64,000 nucleotides of DNA from Deltaproteobacteria bacterium (GTDB lineage: Bacteria; Desulfobacterota; Binatia; UBA9968), in contig VGTH01000019.1 in assembly GCA_016874755.1 (NCBI GenBank), positions 36,349-100,348 of the forward strand, written 5' to 3'. Positions 8,745 through 18,125 of the stretch are shown piece after piece (positions within the stretch are counted from its first letter, which is position 1; each line of letters opens with the position of its first letter). The translations under genes were made by a program, and so were the position numbers. The notes under the pieces are model-generated. The model was not told the DNA's origin and made no database searches. It worked only from the letters and a program-made list of their open reading frames with translations.

Positions 8745-8812
8745 TGCGACTCATGGGAGTCATTACTCCCATACTTCCCATAACTCCCATTGCTCCCAGC
8801 CTTGCCCATGAC
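8745..8812. repeat. Minisatellite of CCCATA/ACTCCCAT units
   Basis: Roughly ten-base units (ACTCCCATAC, TTCCCATAAC, TCCCATTGC and inverted GGGAGT) repeat directly upstream of the disrupted four helix bundle gene. Confidence 0.6.
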
Positions 8813-8822
8813 AACCACTCTC

Positions 8823-9812
8823 CTACAAGTACCCTTTCTCGCGATAGTACCGCTCCGCCCCCGGATGCAGCGGGAAATCCAGCGGCCCCGCTTCGGTGTC
8901 GCTGCACAGCTGCTTCATCGACGGCGTCTCGGTCGCATCGTAGGGAATCTCCGTCCGGATCTTCGCGAGCACACCGGCGATGTGATACGCCAGCTCGTCT
9001 GGAAAGTTTTTGTGCACGACGATGGGCCAGCCGCTGAAATCCACGACCGTCGTCGGATCGTTAATACCGGCTATACGGCCGTGGTCTAAGCGCGCCCGTT
9101 TGAAGCCGTACTGTTCCAGCTTCTTCAGCACCGGTTCCGAGTAAGACAAAAACTTCATGCCATGCTGCACCGCGACATCGCCCCAGGAGTCCATGCCCTC
9201 GTCAATGACCATGTCGAGCTTGCCGGAGACAATACCCTGACGCCGCTGCGGGTTGCTCGGGCGCACGACTTCGTCGACCTTGCCGCCCCATTTGACGAAA
9301 TGGTTTTGGGTGATGCCGTGGCATTTGAGTAAATATTTGATCGCGAAGTCGACGCAGTCGTTAACGGCAATCGACACGCGCATCCTGGGCTTCTTGGCGA
9401 TCAGCTCTTCCATGGAATTCACGCCCAAGCGCGGCGAGACCGCGATAACCAACCGATCCCACGATGGAAAAACAGCCAAAGCGCGCAAGGGATATTTCTT
9501 CGTGAAAGGACCTTTGCCATGCACGGCCATCGACGGGATCGCGGTCGGATTCAGCCAAACCAGATCAAGCTTGCCGTTGGCAACCAGCTTGGCGCCGTTC
9601 AAGCCGCTGCACCAGGCCGGGCTGACGCCGATAGTAAACGGATACGGTGCCCCTTTGCCCCTTTTCCCACCCGGTAGCTGCACCATCAGTTGAATGGCGC
9701 TGGTCAACAAGGTCGGCACGTCTTCATAAAGCCCGGCAAGAATTTTGGTCGCGATACGCGCGCGCATCAAGCTCGCGCTCATCGGCTTTACACTGCGATC
9801 ATCGTAGGCCAC
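8823..9812 (-). CDS. TAXI family TRAP transporter solute-binding subunit
   Basis: A 329-residue protein with the TAXI-TRAP fold: LTSAIQLMVQLPGGKRGKG, KLDLVWLNPTAIPSMAVHGKG, KYPLRALAVFPSWDRLVIAV, and a C-terminal LHPGAERYYREKGYL. The GTG start follows AAAGGAG. No signal peptide is visible at this start, which is unusual for a periplasmic receptor; either the N-terminus is lost or the protein acts in the cytoplasm. No TRAP membrane subunit (DctM/DctQ-like) is nearby. It would bind a small organic acid or amino acid. Confidence 0.85.
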   Translation of the reverse strand: MAYDDRSVKPMSASLMRARIATKILAGLYEDVPTLLTSAIQLMVQLPGGKRGKGAPYPFTIGVSPAWCSGLNGAKLVANGKLDLVWLNPTAIPSMAVHGKGPFTKKYPLRALAVFPSWDRLVIAVSPRLGVNSMEELIAKKPRMRVSIAVNDCVDFAIKYLLKCHGITQNHFVKWGGKVDEVVRPSNPQRRQGIVSGKLDMVIDEGMDSWGDVAVQHGMKFLSYSEPVLKKLEQYGFKRARLDHGRIAGINDPTTVVDFSGWPIVVHKNFPDELAYHIAGVLAKIRTEIPYDATETPSMKQLCSDTEAGPLDFPLHPGAERYYREKGYL

Positions 9813-9954
9813 GGTACTTTGCTCCTTTAAGTAACGGAATTATTCATCCGACCTAATCCGAATCGGGGTGGGTGTCAACCTGATCGATTTTGGATTTTGG
9901 ATTACTGCCCCCGCTCGATTCGCTTCACCTTCACGAGCTAACAAGCTATGGTGA

Positions 9955-10003
9955 GTCATATTTCCGAACTCTGCGTCTCCGCGCCTCTGCGCGAGACAAA
10001 TCC
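9955..10003. repeat. Copy of the GCGTCTCCGCGCCTCTGCGCGAG intergenic repeat
   Basis: Same family as the CGCAAAG repeats, in the complementary orientation. It lies just upstream of the MFS gene. Confidence 0.5.
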
Positions 10004-10026
10004 GAAAACCCAAGGAGCCTACTTCC

Positions 10027-11223
10027 ATTCGGATACTTCATTCTCTGCGTTACCGAGACTACGCGCTCTTTTGGTCGACCGATTTGCTCAGCTCCATCGG
10101 TCACTTCGTTCAGGAAGTGGCACTGTTCTGGATTACCTACGAGATCACCCATTCGGCGATGGCGCTCGGCATTCTCGGGCTTTGCGGCACCTTGCCGCGG
10201 CTCCTGCTCGGCGCCTTTAGCGGCGTGTTCGTCGACCGCTACGACCGCAAGCTGCTGCTCATTCTGGTGCAGTTCGTCTCTGCCATCCCGATTGCGATTT
10301 TCTTGGTCGTCTATTTCTTCGGCACACTGCAGTTTTGGCATTTGCTCGTGCTTGAAGTGGTCTTCGGCTCGATTCGCGCCATCAATCCGTCTGCGGCACA
10401 ATCGATCCTTTCGGAACTTGTGCCGCGCGACGATCTCATGAACGCGGTGTCGCTTTATACGTTCGGATTCAACATCGCGCGCATCGTCGGCCCCTCTCTA
10501 GGCGGCGTAGCGATCATCTGGATCGGCATCGGCGGCTGTTTTGCCGCTTTTGCGATAACGCTTTTGCTGTCGGGTGTTGGCATGCTGTTCATTCATCCCA
10601 ACCGCGCGCAAAACGAGAAACGCCAACAGGGGTTTGTTCGTGAATTCAAAGAAGGTTTTGACTACGTTTGGGGCACCCCGGTAATTCTGAGCAGCGTCAT
10701 CGCCGCCTACACGTTCGCCGTCTTCATCGTCACCTACCAGAGTTTCCTGCCAGTGTTCGCCAAAGAAATACTCAAAGTCGGCCCCGACGGCCTCGGCCTC
10801 CTGATGGCGGCGCCGGGCATCGGCGCACTCGCATCGTTGAGCTTTCTTGCCTCCGTCGGCGAGCGCTGGAACAAGGCGATGCTGCTCTGGATCACGACGA
10901 CCACAACGCCGATTTTTCTCATTCTGTTTTGCCTCTCGCCGACCTTCTGGCTATCAGTAGCCCTGTTAGCGTTAGTCGGCGCCGGCCAAGTCTGCTTTCG
11001 CACCATCAGCCGGGTCATCATCCAAATCGAAGCGCCACGGACACTGATGGGCCGCGTCATGAGTGTCTTTAACCTCGACCAGGGTATGCGCTCGGTGGGC
11101 TCGATGGTTCTCGGTGCCGCGGCGACTTGGTTTGGCGCGTCGCTCGGTTTGGCGTTAGCGGCAGGAGCATCGTTGATAGTAACAACGACGATATTTTATC
11201 GCCTGTTGGGAAGAAGACACTAA
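10027..11223 (+). CDS. MFS transporter (MFS_3 / enterobactin-exporter-like)
   Basis: About 398 residues with twelve predicted membrane segments; typical MFS_3 landmarks are LRYRDYALFWSTDLLSSIGH at the start, GVFVDRYDRKLLL after TM2, and AQSILSELVPRDDLMNAVSL. The start is uncertain. Homologous sequence reaches back to about 10045, but no ATG, GTG or TTG precedes it; AAGGAG at 10012-10017 points to ATT 10027 as the initiation codon. The first standard candidate is TTG at 10084, which would lop off the conserved N-terminus. Substrate unknown; drug or metabolite efflux is the family norm. Confidence 0.8.
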   Translation: MRILHSLRYRDYALFWSTDLLSSIGHFVQEVALFWITYEITHSAMALGILGLCGTLPRLLLGAFSGVFVDRYDRKLLLILVQFVSAIPIAIFLVVYFFGTLQFWHLLVLEVVFGSIRAINPSAAQSILSELVPRDDLMNAVSLYTFGFNIARIVGPSLGGVAIIWIGIGGCFAAFAITLLLSGVGMLFIHPNRAQNEKRQQGFVREFKEGFDYVWGTPVILSSVIAAYTFAVFIVTYQSFLPVFAKEILKVGPDGLGLLMAAPGIGALASLSFLASVGERWNKAMLLWITTTTTPIFLILFCLSPTFWLSVALLALVGAGQVCFRTISRVIIQIEAPRTLMGRVMSVFNLDQGMRSVGSMVLGAAATWFGASLGLALAAGASLIVTTTIFYRLLGRRH

Positions 11224-11255
11224 GCGCCTATGCTGACAGCCGTGAGGTGTACACC

Positions 11256-12299
11256 ATGAACCTGCGAGAATTGCTGAGCATCGAGCTAGCCATCATCCAA
11301 GCTCCCATGGCGGGCTCGCAAGGCAGCGCACTAGCGATCGCGGTGTCGAACGCTGGCGGACTGGGTTCCCTGCCCTGCGCGATGTTGACCGCCGACGCCA
11401 TGCGCACTGAACTGGAAAAGATCGAAGCCGGCACGACAAAGCCTTACAACGTAAATTTCTTTTGCCATACAGAACCGACGCCCGATCCCGAGCGCGAAGC
11501 GAGATGGCGCGCGGCGCTCACGCCTTATTACAAAGAATACGGCATCGACGTGAGCACAATTCCCTCTGGCCCTGGTCGCGTGCCGTTCAGCGCCGAAGCC
11601 GCAGATGTTCTCGAAGCGTTCAAGCCCGCAGTGGTAAGCTTTCATTTCGGCTTGCCGTCGCCGCAATTACTCGCGCGAGTGAAATCGTGGGGTTCGAAGA
11701 TTTTGTCCTCGGCAACCACGGTCGAAGAAGCGCGTTGGCTCGAATCGCGAGGCGTCGATGCCATTGTCGCCCAAGGCTTGGAAGCCGGCGGCCATCGCGG
11801 CATCTTTTTGTCGGAAGATTTGAACACGCAAGTCGGCGCCTTCGCCCTGTTGCCGCAGATCGTTAATGCTGTGAGAGTGCCGGTCATCGCCGCCGGCGGC
11901 ATCGCCGATGCAAAAGGAGTTGCCGCTGCCATGGCGCTCGGCGCCACCGGCGCACAAGTCGGCACGGCCTATCTGCTCTGCCCCGAGGCGACCACCAGCG
12001 CGGTGCACCGCGCCGCGTTGAAGGGCGAGGCTGCTCGCCACACCGCACTGACAAATCTATTCAGCGGCCGCCCCGCCCGCGGCATCATCAACCGCGCCAT
12101 GAAAGAGGTGGGTCCGATGAGCACAGCCGCACCGGCCTTCCCCCTGGCCACCAACGGCATCGCGCCGCTGCGCGCAAAGGCAGAGAGCCAAGGCTCTGGA
12201 GATTTTTCCCCGCTATGGTGCGGGCAAAATCCCAGCGGGTGCAAAGAGATTCCCGCTGCGCAGCTAACGCGCGACCTGGCATCGGAACTTCAGCGGTAG
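11256..12299 (+). CDS. Nitronate monooxygenase / 2-nitropropane dioxygenase family flavoprotein
   Basis: A 347-residue FMN-binding TIM-barrel protein. ATG 11256 follows GAGGTG and begins LRELLSIELAIIQAPMAGSQ, the family N-terminus. The phosphate-binding segments are VIAAGGIADAKGVAAAMALG and GAQVGTAYLLCPEA. The catalytic-loop motif QGLEAGGHRG supplies the His expected for nitronate oxidation. It starts 32 bases after the MFS gene on the same strand, so the two may be co-transcribed. Oxidation of alkyl nitronates or a related enoyl-reductase-like role is possible. Confidence 0.88.
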   Translation: MNLRELLSIELAIIQAPMAGSQGSALAIAVSNAGGLGSLPCAMLTADAMRTELEKIEAGTTKPYNVNFFCHTEPTPDPEREARWRAALTPYYKEYGIDVSTIPSGPGRVPFSAEAADVLEAFKPAVVSFHFGLPSPQLLARVKSWGSKILSSATTVEEARWLESRGVDAIVAQGLEAGGHRGIFLSEDLNTQVGAFALLPQIVNAVRVPVIAAGGIADAKGVAAAMALGATGAQVGTAYLLCPEATTSAVHRAALKGEAARHTALTNLFSGRPARGIINRAMKEVGPMSTAAPAFPLATNGIAPLRAKAESQGSGDFSPLWCGQNPSGCKEIPAAQLTRDLASELQR

Positions 12300-12412
12300 C
12301 GCACGCTCCGACAAATTTTCAATTTTCCATTATCCATTTCCAATTGTACCTGCCTTGTCTTTCTCTCCCACCGGCGTTATAGCCAGGGACAACTCACGAA
12401 ACGAGGTGTCCT

Positions 12413-13426
12413 ATGAATCTTCCGCCAATCGCCGCAACCACCATTGGCAGTTTTCCCCGTCCGCCATGGCTCGCGCAAAACGATCGCAGCCGCGCGGTTT
12501 TTCGTCTCGAAGGCGCCGATCTCAAGCAAGCGCAAGACGACGCCACCGCTCTGAGCATTCACACGCAAGATCGCATCGGCCTCGATCTGCTCTCCGACGG
12601 TGAGCAGCGCCGCACAGGGTTTATCAATCATATTCTTTCTGCCTTCGAAGGCGTCGATCTCGAACATGAAGCCGTCAAGACAATTTATCGGCGGCGCGAG
12701 CAGCCGCGGCCGGTGCCGCGTATTGTCGGTAAGATCAAGCGGCGCGTGCCGGCCGTTGTCGAAGACGTGAAGTTTGCCAAGGCGCAGACCGACAAGCCGA
12801 TCAAGATGGACGTGCCGGGACCGATGACGATCGTCGACAGCACCTTGGATGAATTCTACAAAGACGAAGCGGCCATGGCGATGGACGCGGCGGCGGCGTT
12901 GAATGCCGAGCTGCGCGACTTGCAAGCCGCCGGCTGCGACGTCATCGAGATCGACGAGCCGGCGATGACCCGCTATCACGAGAAAGTTTTCGAGTACGGC
13001 GCCGAAGCGCTCGATCGTTGTCTGGAAGGCATCGCCGTGCCGACGGTTGTCCATCTCTGCTACGGCTACCCCGGCGGCAATCCGAACCGCCAGCACGAGT
13101 ACACCTATCCGGAACTGCTCGAAGCGTTGATGAAAACCAAAATCGGCGGCTTCGGTGTCGAGTTCTGCCGCAGCGCCTACGATCCCTCGGTGCTTTCCAT
13201 CGCCAAGGGGCGCATCGTCATGTTCGGCTGCGTCGACCCGAGCGACACGCCGGTGCCGCCGGTGGCGCAAGTGGCCGAACGCGTGCGCACGGCGTTGAAA
13301 TATGTCGAGCCGAAGAACCTCTGGCTCGCGCCGGATTGTGGTTTGATGACGATCACGCGCGAGCTAGCGAATGCCAAAGCGAAGCTGTTGGTCGACGTGG
13401 CCAAGGAAGTGCGGCGGACATTGTAG
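12413..13426 (+). CDS. Cobalamin-independent methionine synthase-like (MetE C-terminal domain) protein
   Basis: A stand-alone 337-residue MetE C-terminal-type barrel. Zinc ligands corresponding to those of MetE are present: His214 and Cys216 in VVHLCYG, Glu250 in GVEFCR, and Cys309 in LAPDCGL. The N-terminus TTIGSFPRPPWL is also typical. It lacks the N-terminal half of true MetE, so it is more likely a corrinoid- or thiol-linked methyl or alkyl transferase (as in MtsA- or epoxyalkane-coenzyme-M-type relatives) than the housekeeping methionine synthase. Start chosen on GAGGTG upstream. Confidence 0.85.
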   Translation: MNLPPIAATTIGSFPRPPWLAQNDRSRAVFRLEGADLKQAQDDATALSIHTQDRIGLDLLSDGEQRRTGFINHILSAFEGVDLEHEAVKTIYRRREQPRPVPRIVGKIKRRVPAVVEDVKFAKAQTDKPIKMDVPGPMTIVDSTLDEFYKDEAAMAMDAAAALNAELRDLQAAGCDVIEIDEPAMTRYHEKVFEYGAEALDRCLEGIAVPTVVHLCYGYPGGNPNRQHEYTYPELLEALMKTKIGGFGVEFCRSAYDPSVLSIAKGRIVMFGCVDPSDTPVPPVAQVAERVRTALKYVEPKNLWLAPDCGLMTITRELANAKAKLLVDVAKEVRRTL

Positions 13427-13437
13427 TTTTCGATCTT

Positions 13438-13457
13438 GGCGACCAGCCGGTCGCCCC
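13438..13457. repeat. GGGCGACC palindromic box
   Basis: GGCGACCAGCCGGTCGCC is a near-perfect palindrome of the same type as copies at 15951, 18161 and 55747. Confidence 0.5.
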
Positions 13458-13535
13458 GACGATTTTCTGCCTGAATTTTTCCTTGCATCGCAAAAGCTGA
13501 AAGTACTAAAAGATCGGTCAGAGCGGAGGCTGTTC

Positions 13536-14549
13536 ATGGCCGACGAAAAATTTCCTCACCTCACGGCCCTGCACGAAAAGTACGAGCGCATGGGTTTGCG
13601 CGGCCTGTGGCAGCGCGACGCGCGCACAGCGTCTGCGCCCGAGGCGCGCATTTGGCGCTGGGCTGACATGTGGCCGCTGCTACAAGAAACCCGGCGCGAT
13701 GTGCGATTGCCCGAAGACACCGATCAGCGCGTCATCGGTCTTGACGTGCCCGGGTTATCGACCGGCTCGGTTTTTGTTTCGTATCAGATGATCAACCCTG
13801 GCGAAAAGATTCCCTCACACCGGCACACGCCGGCGCAGATGCGCTTCATCGTCAAAGGCAGCGGCGCCTACACGACCTCGCAGGGCGAAGCGATGTTCAT
13901 GGAAGCGGGCGACTTGCTCGTGCAACCCAATTGGAGCTGGCACGGCACCACCGATCCGGGCAACGAGTCGGTGTTTTGGATCGACATTCAAGACCGCCAT
14001 CTGGTGAACTACCTCGGCGCCTTTCGCCGCGATCTTTGGCCCAACGATGAAGTCGAGCCGACGGTGCATCCGGAAAATTATTATGCGCAGCAAACCGGCT
14101 TGATCCGTCCAACCAGTCGGTCAAACAAGGACGCCGTGTTGCCGCCGATCCATTACAAATGGCGCGACATGATCAAAGTGATCGACGAGGTCACGGAAAC
14201 CGCCGAGCTGAGCCCCTATGACGGCCGCATGTTCGAGTACCGCCACCCCAGCACCGGCGGCCACACCCTGCCGACGCTGAGCGCGCAGCTGCAGCTTTTG
14301 CCGCCGCGCGCGCAGACAAAAGAGCACCGCCACACGGGAATGGCAATGTACCTGGTCGTCAAAGGCGCAGGCGCGACGATCGTGAACGGCAAGCAGATCG
14401 AATGGCGCGAGCACGATTGTTTCTTGCTGCCGCCTTGGCAATGGCACGCGCATGAAAACGCGGCGACCCATGACCGGGCGATTTTGTTTACGGTCAGCGA
14501 CCGACCGACACTGGAAGCGCTCGGACTCTATTACGAAGAAGGAAGATAA
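13536..14549 (+). CDS. Bicupin, gentisate 1,2-dioxygenase-like
   Basis: A 337-residue double cupin. The first metal motif, IPSHRHTPAQMRFIVKGSGA, is close to that of gentisate 1,2-dioxygenases; the second cupin has KEHRHTGMAMYLVVKGAG and a WHAHENA histidine. ATG 13536 follows GCGGAGG and starts the conserved protein; the open frame upstream is antisense or spacer. An Fe(II)-dependent ring cleavage of gentisate, salicylate or hydroxynaphthoate is a fair guess, and the next gene is an amidohydrolase that might act on the ring-opened product. Confidence 0.85.
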   Translation: MADEKFPHLTALHEKYERMGLRGLWQRDARTASAPEARIWRWADMWPLLQETRRDVRLPEDTDQRVIGLDVPGLSTGSVFVSYQMINPGEKIPSHRHTPAQMRFIVKGSGAYTTSQGEAMFMEAGDLLVQPNWSWHGTTDPGNESVFWIDIQDRHLVNYLGAFRRDLWPNDEVEPTVHPENYYAQQTGLIRPTSRSNKDAVLPPIHYKWRDMIKVIDEVTETAELSPYDGRMFEYRHPSTGGHTLPTLSAQLQLLPPRAQTKEHRHTGMAMYLVVKGAGATIVNGKQIEWREHDCFLLPPWQWHAHENAATHDRAILFTVSDRPTLEALGLYYEEGR

Positions 14550-14581
14550 AATCTCTCGAACAGCAAGAAGTTCGAAAACTA

Positions 14582-14628
14582 AGTTTTTCTCCGGACTTCG
14601 TGTGCTTCGTGCCTTCGTGGTCAATAAA
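14582..14628. repeat. CTTCGTGTGCTTCGTGCCTTCGTGG repeat copy
   Basis: Short copy of the CACGAAG repeat family between the bicupin and the amidohydrolase. Confidence 0.5.
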
Positions 14629-14673
14629 AACGTCTCATTTTACGCTAACATCACACTTTTTAGGGAGACCACC

Positions 14674-15873
14674 ATGCCACGCCAAATCCAAATGATCTCT
14701 GGCGATTCTCATCTCGATTTTTCGCCCGAGCGCTGGACCCATCATGTGCCCGCGAAATGGCGCGATCGCGCGCCGCGGCGCATCAAGCTCGCCAACGGCG
14801 ATGATGCTTTTATCGTCGAGAACAGCCGGCCCCATTCGCCGAGCTTGCAGATCACTGGCACCGGCACTAACTATGAGAAACATGACGTCAGAGGCATCGC
14901 CTACGAAGGCCCCGGCACAGGGTTGCCGGCGCAACGACTCAAAGAACAAGATCAAGACGGCGTCGATGCGGAGATCTTATACACGCACCCGAGCTACCTG
15001 CTCTCCTGGCGCGGCATCACCGACAACGAACCCTACGTCGCTATGATTCACGCCTACAACCAATGGCTCATCGAAGAATATTGCTCCTTCGCACCGGATC
15101 GGTTGATCGGCACCGGCATCGTTCCCGATACGAATCTGGCCGACGCCGTCGCCGAACTCAAGTACTGCGCCAAAGCCGGCTACAAAGCGGTTTGCTTGTA
15201 TAAATTTCCCAGCGGCAAAGGTTATCCGGTTCCAGAGGACGATCAGTTCTGGCAAACCGCGGTGGATTTGGGCATGCCCATCACCGCGCACACCAACGGC
15301 GGTACCACCCGCTTCATGCGCGAAGGGCCGGTTTATCACTACAGCAAAACGCCGGAGCGCGTAATTCCCGGACGCGATCCGATCAGTTTGCTGTTTCGCT
15401 TCTCCAACGACAATCCGATCGCGCCGTTGCAGCTCGCTTTCGCTGGACTATTCGATCGTTTTCCTAAGCTGCAAATCTACTGGTCAGAAACCCAAGCCGG
15501 TTGGCTCGCCTACGGCTTGGCGCAAATCGATGACAACTACGTGCGCAATCGTTTTTGGGCCGAAAGAGATTGGGGCGTGAAACCGCTCAAAGAAAAGCCC
15601 AGCTACTATCTCAAAGAAAATAGTCTATGGGGCTTCATGAAAGACCCGGTGGGCGTGCGTATGCGCCACGACGTCGGCGTCAAAGCGCTGATCTGGGGCA
15701 GCGACTTCGCCCACGCCACCGGCGATTGGCCGGAATCGCGCGGCATGATCGACCAGACTTTCGCCGGTGTGCCAGCCGATGAGCGCTACGCCATGTTGGC
15801 CGGCAATGCGATCCGGTTTTTCAAATTGAAGGACACGGTACCGGAGCTGAGCGATTTGAGTCGGGCGGCGTAG
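14674..15873 (+). CDS. Amidohydrolase family protein (Amidohydrolase_2)
   Basis: A 399-residue member. ATG 14674 follows AGGGAGA. The N-terminal motif is MISGDSHLDFSPERWTHHVP (D-S-H instead of H-x-H), followed by GMPITAHTNGG and IWGSDFAHATGDWPESR. It is closest in layout to the product of 20919-22082 (SPERWTHHVPAKWRDRAPRR versus LPETWTHRVPAKFRDRAPRR), so the two are paralogues. It lies downstream of the gentisate-dioxygenase-like cupin and convergent to a solute-binding protein. Confidence 0.88.
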   Translation: MPRQIQMISGDSHLDFSPERWTHHVPAKWRDRAPRRIKLANGDDAFIVENSRPHSPSLQITGTGTNYEKHDVRGIAYEGPGTGLPAQRLKEQDQDGVDAEILYTHPSYLLSWRGITDNEPYVAMIHAYNQWLIEEYCSFAPDRLIGTGIVPDTNLADAVAELKYCAKAGYKAVCLYKFPSGKGYPVPEDDQFWQTAVDLGMPITAHTNGGTTRFMREGPVYHYSKTPERVIPGRDPISLLFRFSNDNPIAPLQLAFAGLFDRFPKLQIYWSETQAGWLAYGLAQIDDNYVRNRFWAERDWGVKPLKEKPSYYLKENSLWGFMKDPVGVRMRHDVGVKALIWGSDFAHATGDWPESRGMIDQTFAGVPADERYAMLAGNAIRFFKLKDTVPELSDLSRAA

Positions 15874-15879
15874 GGGTCG

Positions 15880-15984
15880 GAATATCTCGCGCCAAGCATT
15901 TCCTGAGCCTGGTCGAAGGGACGCAAAGGTCGCAAAGCTCAATGCAGAATGCAGGGGCGACCGGTTGGTCGCCCTCTTCGATTT
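15880..15984. repeat. Intergenic repeat cluster including a GGGCGACC palindrome
   Basis: Holds GGGACGCAAAGGTCGCAAAG and the palindrome GGGGCGACCGGTTGGTCGCCC (15953-15973) with the downstream flank TCTTCGA. The palindrome and flank recur inside the coding sequence at 18161-18190. Confidence 0.6.
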
Positions 15985-16945
15985 ATGGCCTCCACCCCTC
16001 GGCCTTCAAGTCGGCATGAATTTTCCGCGCCGCCGAGAAATCATAAAAGCGATTGAGCGGCGGCGTGTCCTTCCGCCCCACCCGTTCCAGTAGCGGAGCG
16101 AGAAAGCGCTTTTGCAAATCTTCATTGAGCACGCCGTCCGGCGTAATCGCCGGCCTGATCAAATCGTAAACCTTGGCCGCGGCATTTTCGTCGATCTTTA
16201 AACTTTTGCGCAGCACGGCAACCGTGCCGCTGCGATTGCCGACATGAAATAGAAACCCTTTCACCGTCGCGCGCATGAACTTTTCGACCAGCGCGGGATC
16301 GCTCGAAAGTAGAGCGTCGCGCGCCACGACGGAACCCTGGAGCTGAACGATGTCCGAGTTAATAAACGAAACCAGCTCGCGCAGGCCGGACTCCGCCGCC
16401 GTCAGGTTGTGCGGGAACGTCATCATCGCCGCGTCCACCGTGCCGCTCGCCAGCGCGCTGAGACGCGTGCCGGTGGTGCCGATCGCCAGGATCGCCACGT
16501 CGCGGTTTTCGTCCATGCCATTTTTCTTGAACCATTCGCGCAGCGCCGCATCGCCCGCCGCGCCGAGGCTCGACACCGCCACTTTTTTGCCGGTGAGATC
16601 TTTGAGCGAGCGAATCTCGGGGCGCGAGTAGAGCCAGAACATCGGCTTGTTAAACGCCGCAAAGATAACTTTCAGCGGCGCGCCTTGCAGCGCCGCCTGC
16701 AAACCGGCGGTCGGCACCGCCGAGAAATCCACCCCACCGGCGATCAGCGCCTGATTGCTGACGCCGCCGCGCATGAGCACGAGATCGACTTCCAAGCCTT
16801 CTTTTTGAAAATAGCCGCGCTCCTGCGCAATAAAGAACGGGCTCATGGTCACGTCGAGCACCGGCACGCCGACGCTGACTTTGCGCGCTTCGCAGGGGAC
16901 TGCCACCATAGCTATTAGCAAAAACGTTGCGACATACTTGTTCAC
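15983..16945 (-). CDS. ABC transporter substrate-binding protein (NMT1/THI5-like)
   Basis: A 320-residue binding protein. GTG 16945 is chosen because GAGGAG lies upstream and a signal peptide (NKYVATFLLIAMVAVPCEA) follows directly; the longer open frame to 17080 gives no homologous sequence. Landmarks: SPFFIAQERGYFQKEGLEVD, RSLKDLTGKKVAVSSLGAAG, and a C-terminal IHADLKAEGWRP. Convergent with the amidohydrolase at 14674; a divergent sister gene starts at 17134. No membrane or ATPase component nearby. Confidence 0.87.
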   Translation of the reverse strand: MNKYVATFLLIAMVAVPCEARKVSVGVPVLDVTMSPFFIAQERGYFQKEGLEVDLVLMRGGVSNQALIAGGVDFSAVPTAGLQAALQGAPLKVIFAAFNKPMFWLYSRPEIRSLKDLTGKKVAVSSLGAAGDAALREWFKKNGMDENRDVAILAIGTTGTRLSALASGTVDAAMMTFPHNLTAAESGLRELVSFINSDIVQLQGSVVARDALLSSDPALVEKFMRATVKGFLFHVGNRSGTVAVLRKSLKIDENAAAKVYDLIRPAITPDGVLNEDLQKRFLAPLLERVGRKDTPPLNRFYDFSAARKIHADLKAEGWRP

Positions 16946-17133
16946 CAGGTTATGCTCCTCATGGTCATTTCGAGATCCGCCGAGAAATCTCTTCTTCGCC
17001 GTGTGCGGCCATCGATTGCGCCGAATACTACACGCGACCTCGAACTGGCTCAAGGCAACAATTCCCTTGCACACGGCCATATCTCGGAATTATGATCCGC
17101 CTGTCCGAACCCACTCACCGAGAGGCCATAATC

Positions 17134-18114
17134 ATGACCTATAGACGGGTCGCATTGATTCTCGCGTTGGTTATTTGCGCGAGCGCGGTCTTCGCCCAGG
17201 ACAAGCCCAGCGCGCCGCGCAAACTGGAGTCCGTTACCCTCGGTCTCTCCGCCCGCTACGTGCTCAACCTGCCCATCTACATGGCGCAGAAACATGGCAT
17301 CTTCGAAAGCGAGGGCTTCGACTTCAAGTTAATTACATTGAAAACCAGCACAGCCATCGCTGCGCTCGTTTCCGGCGACTTGGATTACATCACGGCGCTA
17401 GTTTCTGGCCTGGGTGCGGCCGTCGGCGGCGCGCCGCTGGTGGGGACCTATCTGGCGAACGACAAGCCACTGCTCTATTTGATCAGCCGCACCGATATCA
17501 AGGACGCCAAGGCGCTGCGCGGCGGCATCATCGGCCACGGCGGCACCCGCGGTAGCCACTACCATGCCACGGTGGCCATGGTGAAACACCTCGGCATCGA
17601 TCCCGACAAGGATGTGCAACTAATCTCGACGATAGACGTCACGCAGGGCTTGCAGACGCTTTTTTCCGGACGCATCGCCGCCGCGACCCTGTCGCCACCC
17701 TACGACTCGATGGCGGTCGCCAAAGGCTACCACCGTTTGGTGTTGGGACCGGAAATATTGCCAAGGTTCATCGAGTCAGGCCTCGTCGTCCGGCGCGCCA
17801 AACTGCGCGACAATCCCGAGCAGGTAAAACGGATGACTCGCGCGTTAGTCCGCGGCCTGAAATATTCCATGGACCACCCGGCGGAATCCGTGGCACTGAT
17901 CCAAAAAGAGTGGAATCTTGACCGCGAAACCGCTCAAGCAGCCTACGACGCCATGATGCCGACCTACAATCAAAGAGGCGAAGCAAGCGACGAATTGATC
18001 ATGGCCGCAATCAAACGCGCCCAGCAGGACGCCAAAATCACCTCCAACTTCGCGCCGAAAGATTTCGTCGATTGGAGTGTTGTACGGGTTGTACAGAAGG
18101 AACTGAAACGCTGA
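17134..18114 (+). CDS. ABC transporter substrate-binding protein, first of a tandem pair
   Basis: A 326-residue NMT1/THI5-like binding protein with a signal peptide (RRVALILALVICASAVFAQ). ATG 17134 is the first start in front of the signal. Landmarks: SARYVLNLPIYMAQKHGIFE, RGGIIGHGGTRGSHYHATVA, ATLSPPYDSMAVAKGY. It is about three-quarters identical, by eye, to the next gene, only 11 bases downstream, so the pair arose by tandem duplication and is probably one transcript. Ligand unknown. Confidence 0.88.
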   Translation: MTYRRVALILALVICASAVFAQDKPSAPRKLESVTLGLSARYVLNLPIYMAQKHGIFESEGFDFKLITLKTSTAIAALVSGDLDYITALVSGLGAAVGGAPLVGTYLANDKPLLYLISRTDIKDAKALRGGIIGHGGTRGSHYHATVAMVKHLGIDPDKDVQLISTIDVTQGLQTLFSGRIAAATLSPPYDSMAVAKGYHRLVLGPEILPRFIESGLVVRRAKLRDNPEQVKRMTRALVRGLKYSMDHPAESVALIQKEWNLDRETAQAAYDAMMPTYNQRGEASDELIMAAIKRAQQDAKITSNFAPKDFVDWSVVRVVQKELKR

Positions 18115-18125
18115 CGGGAAAAAGA

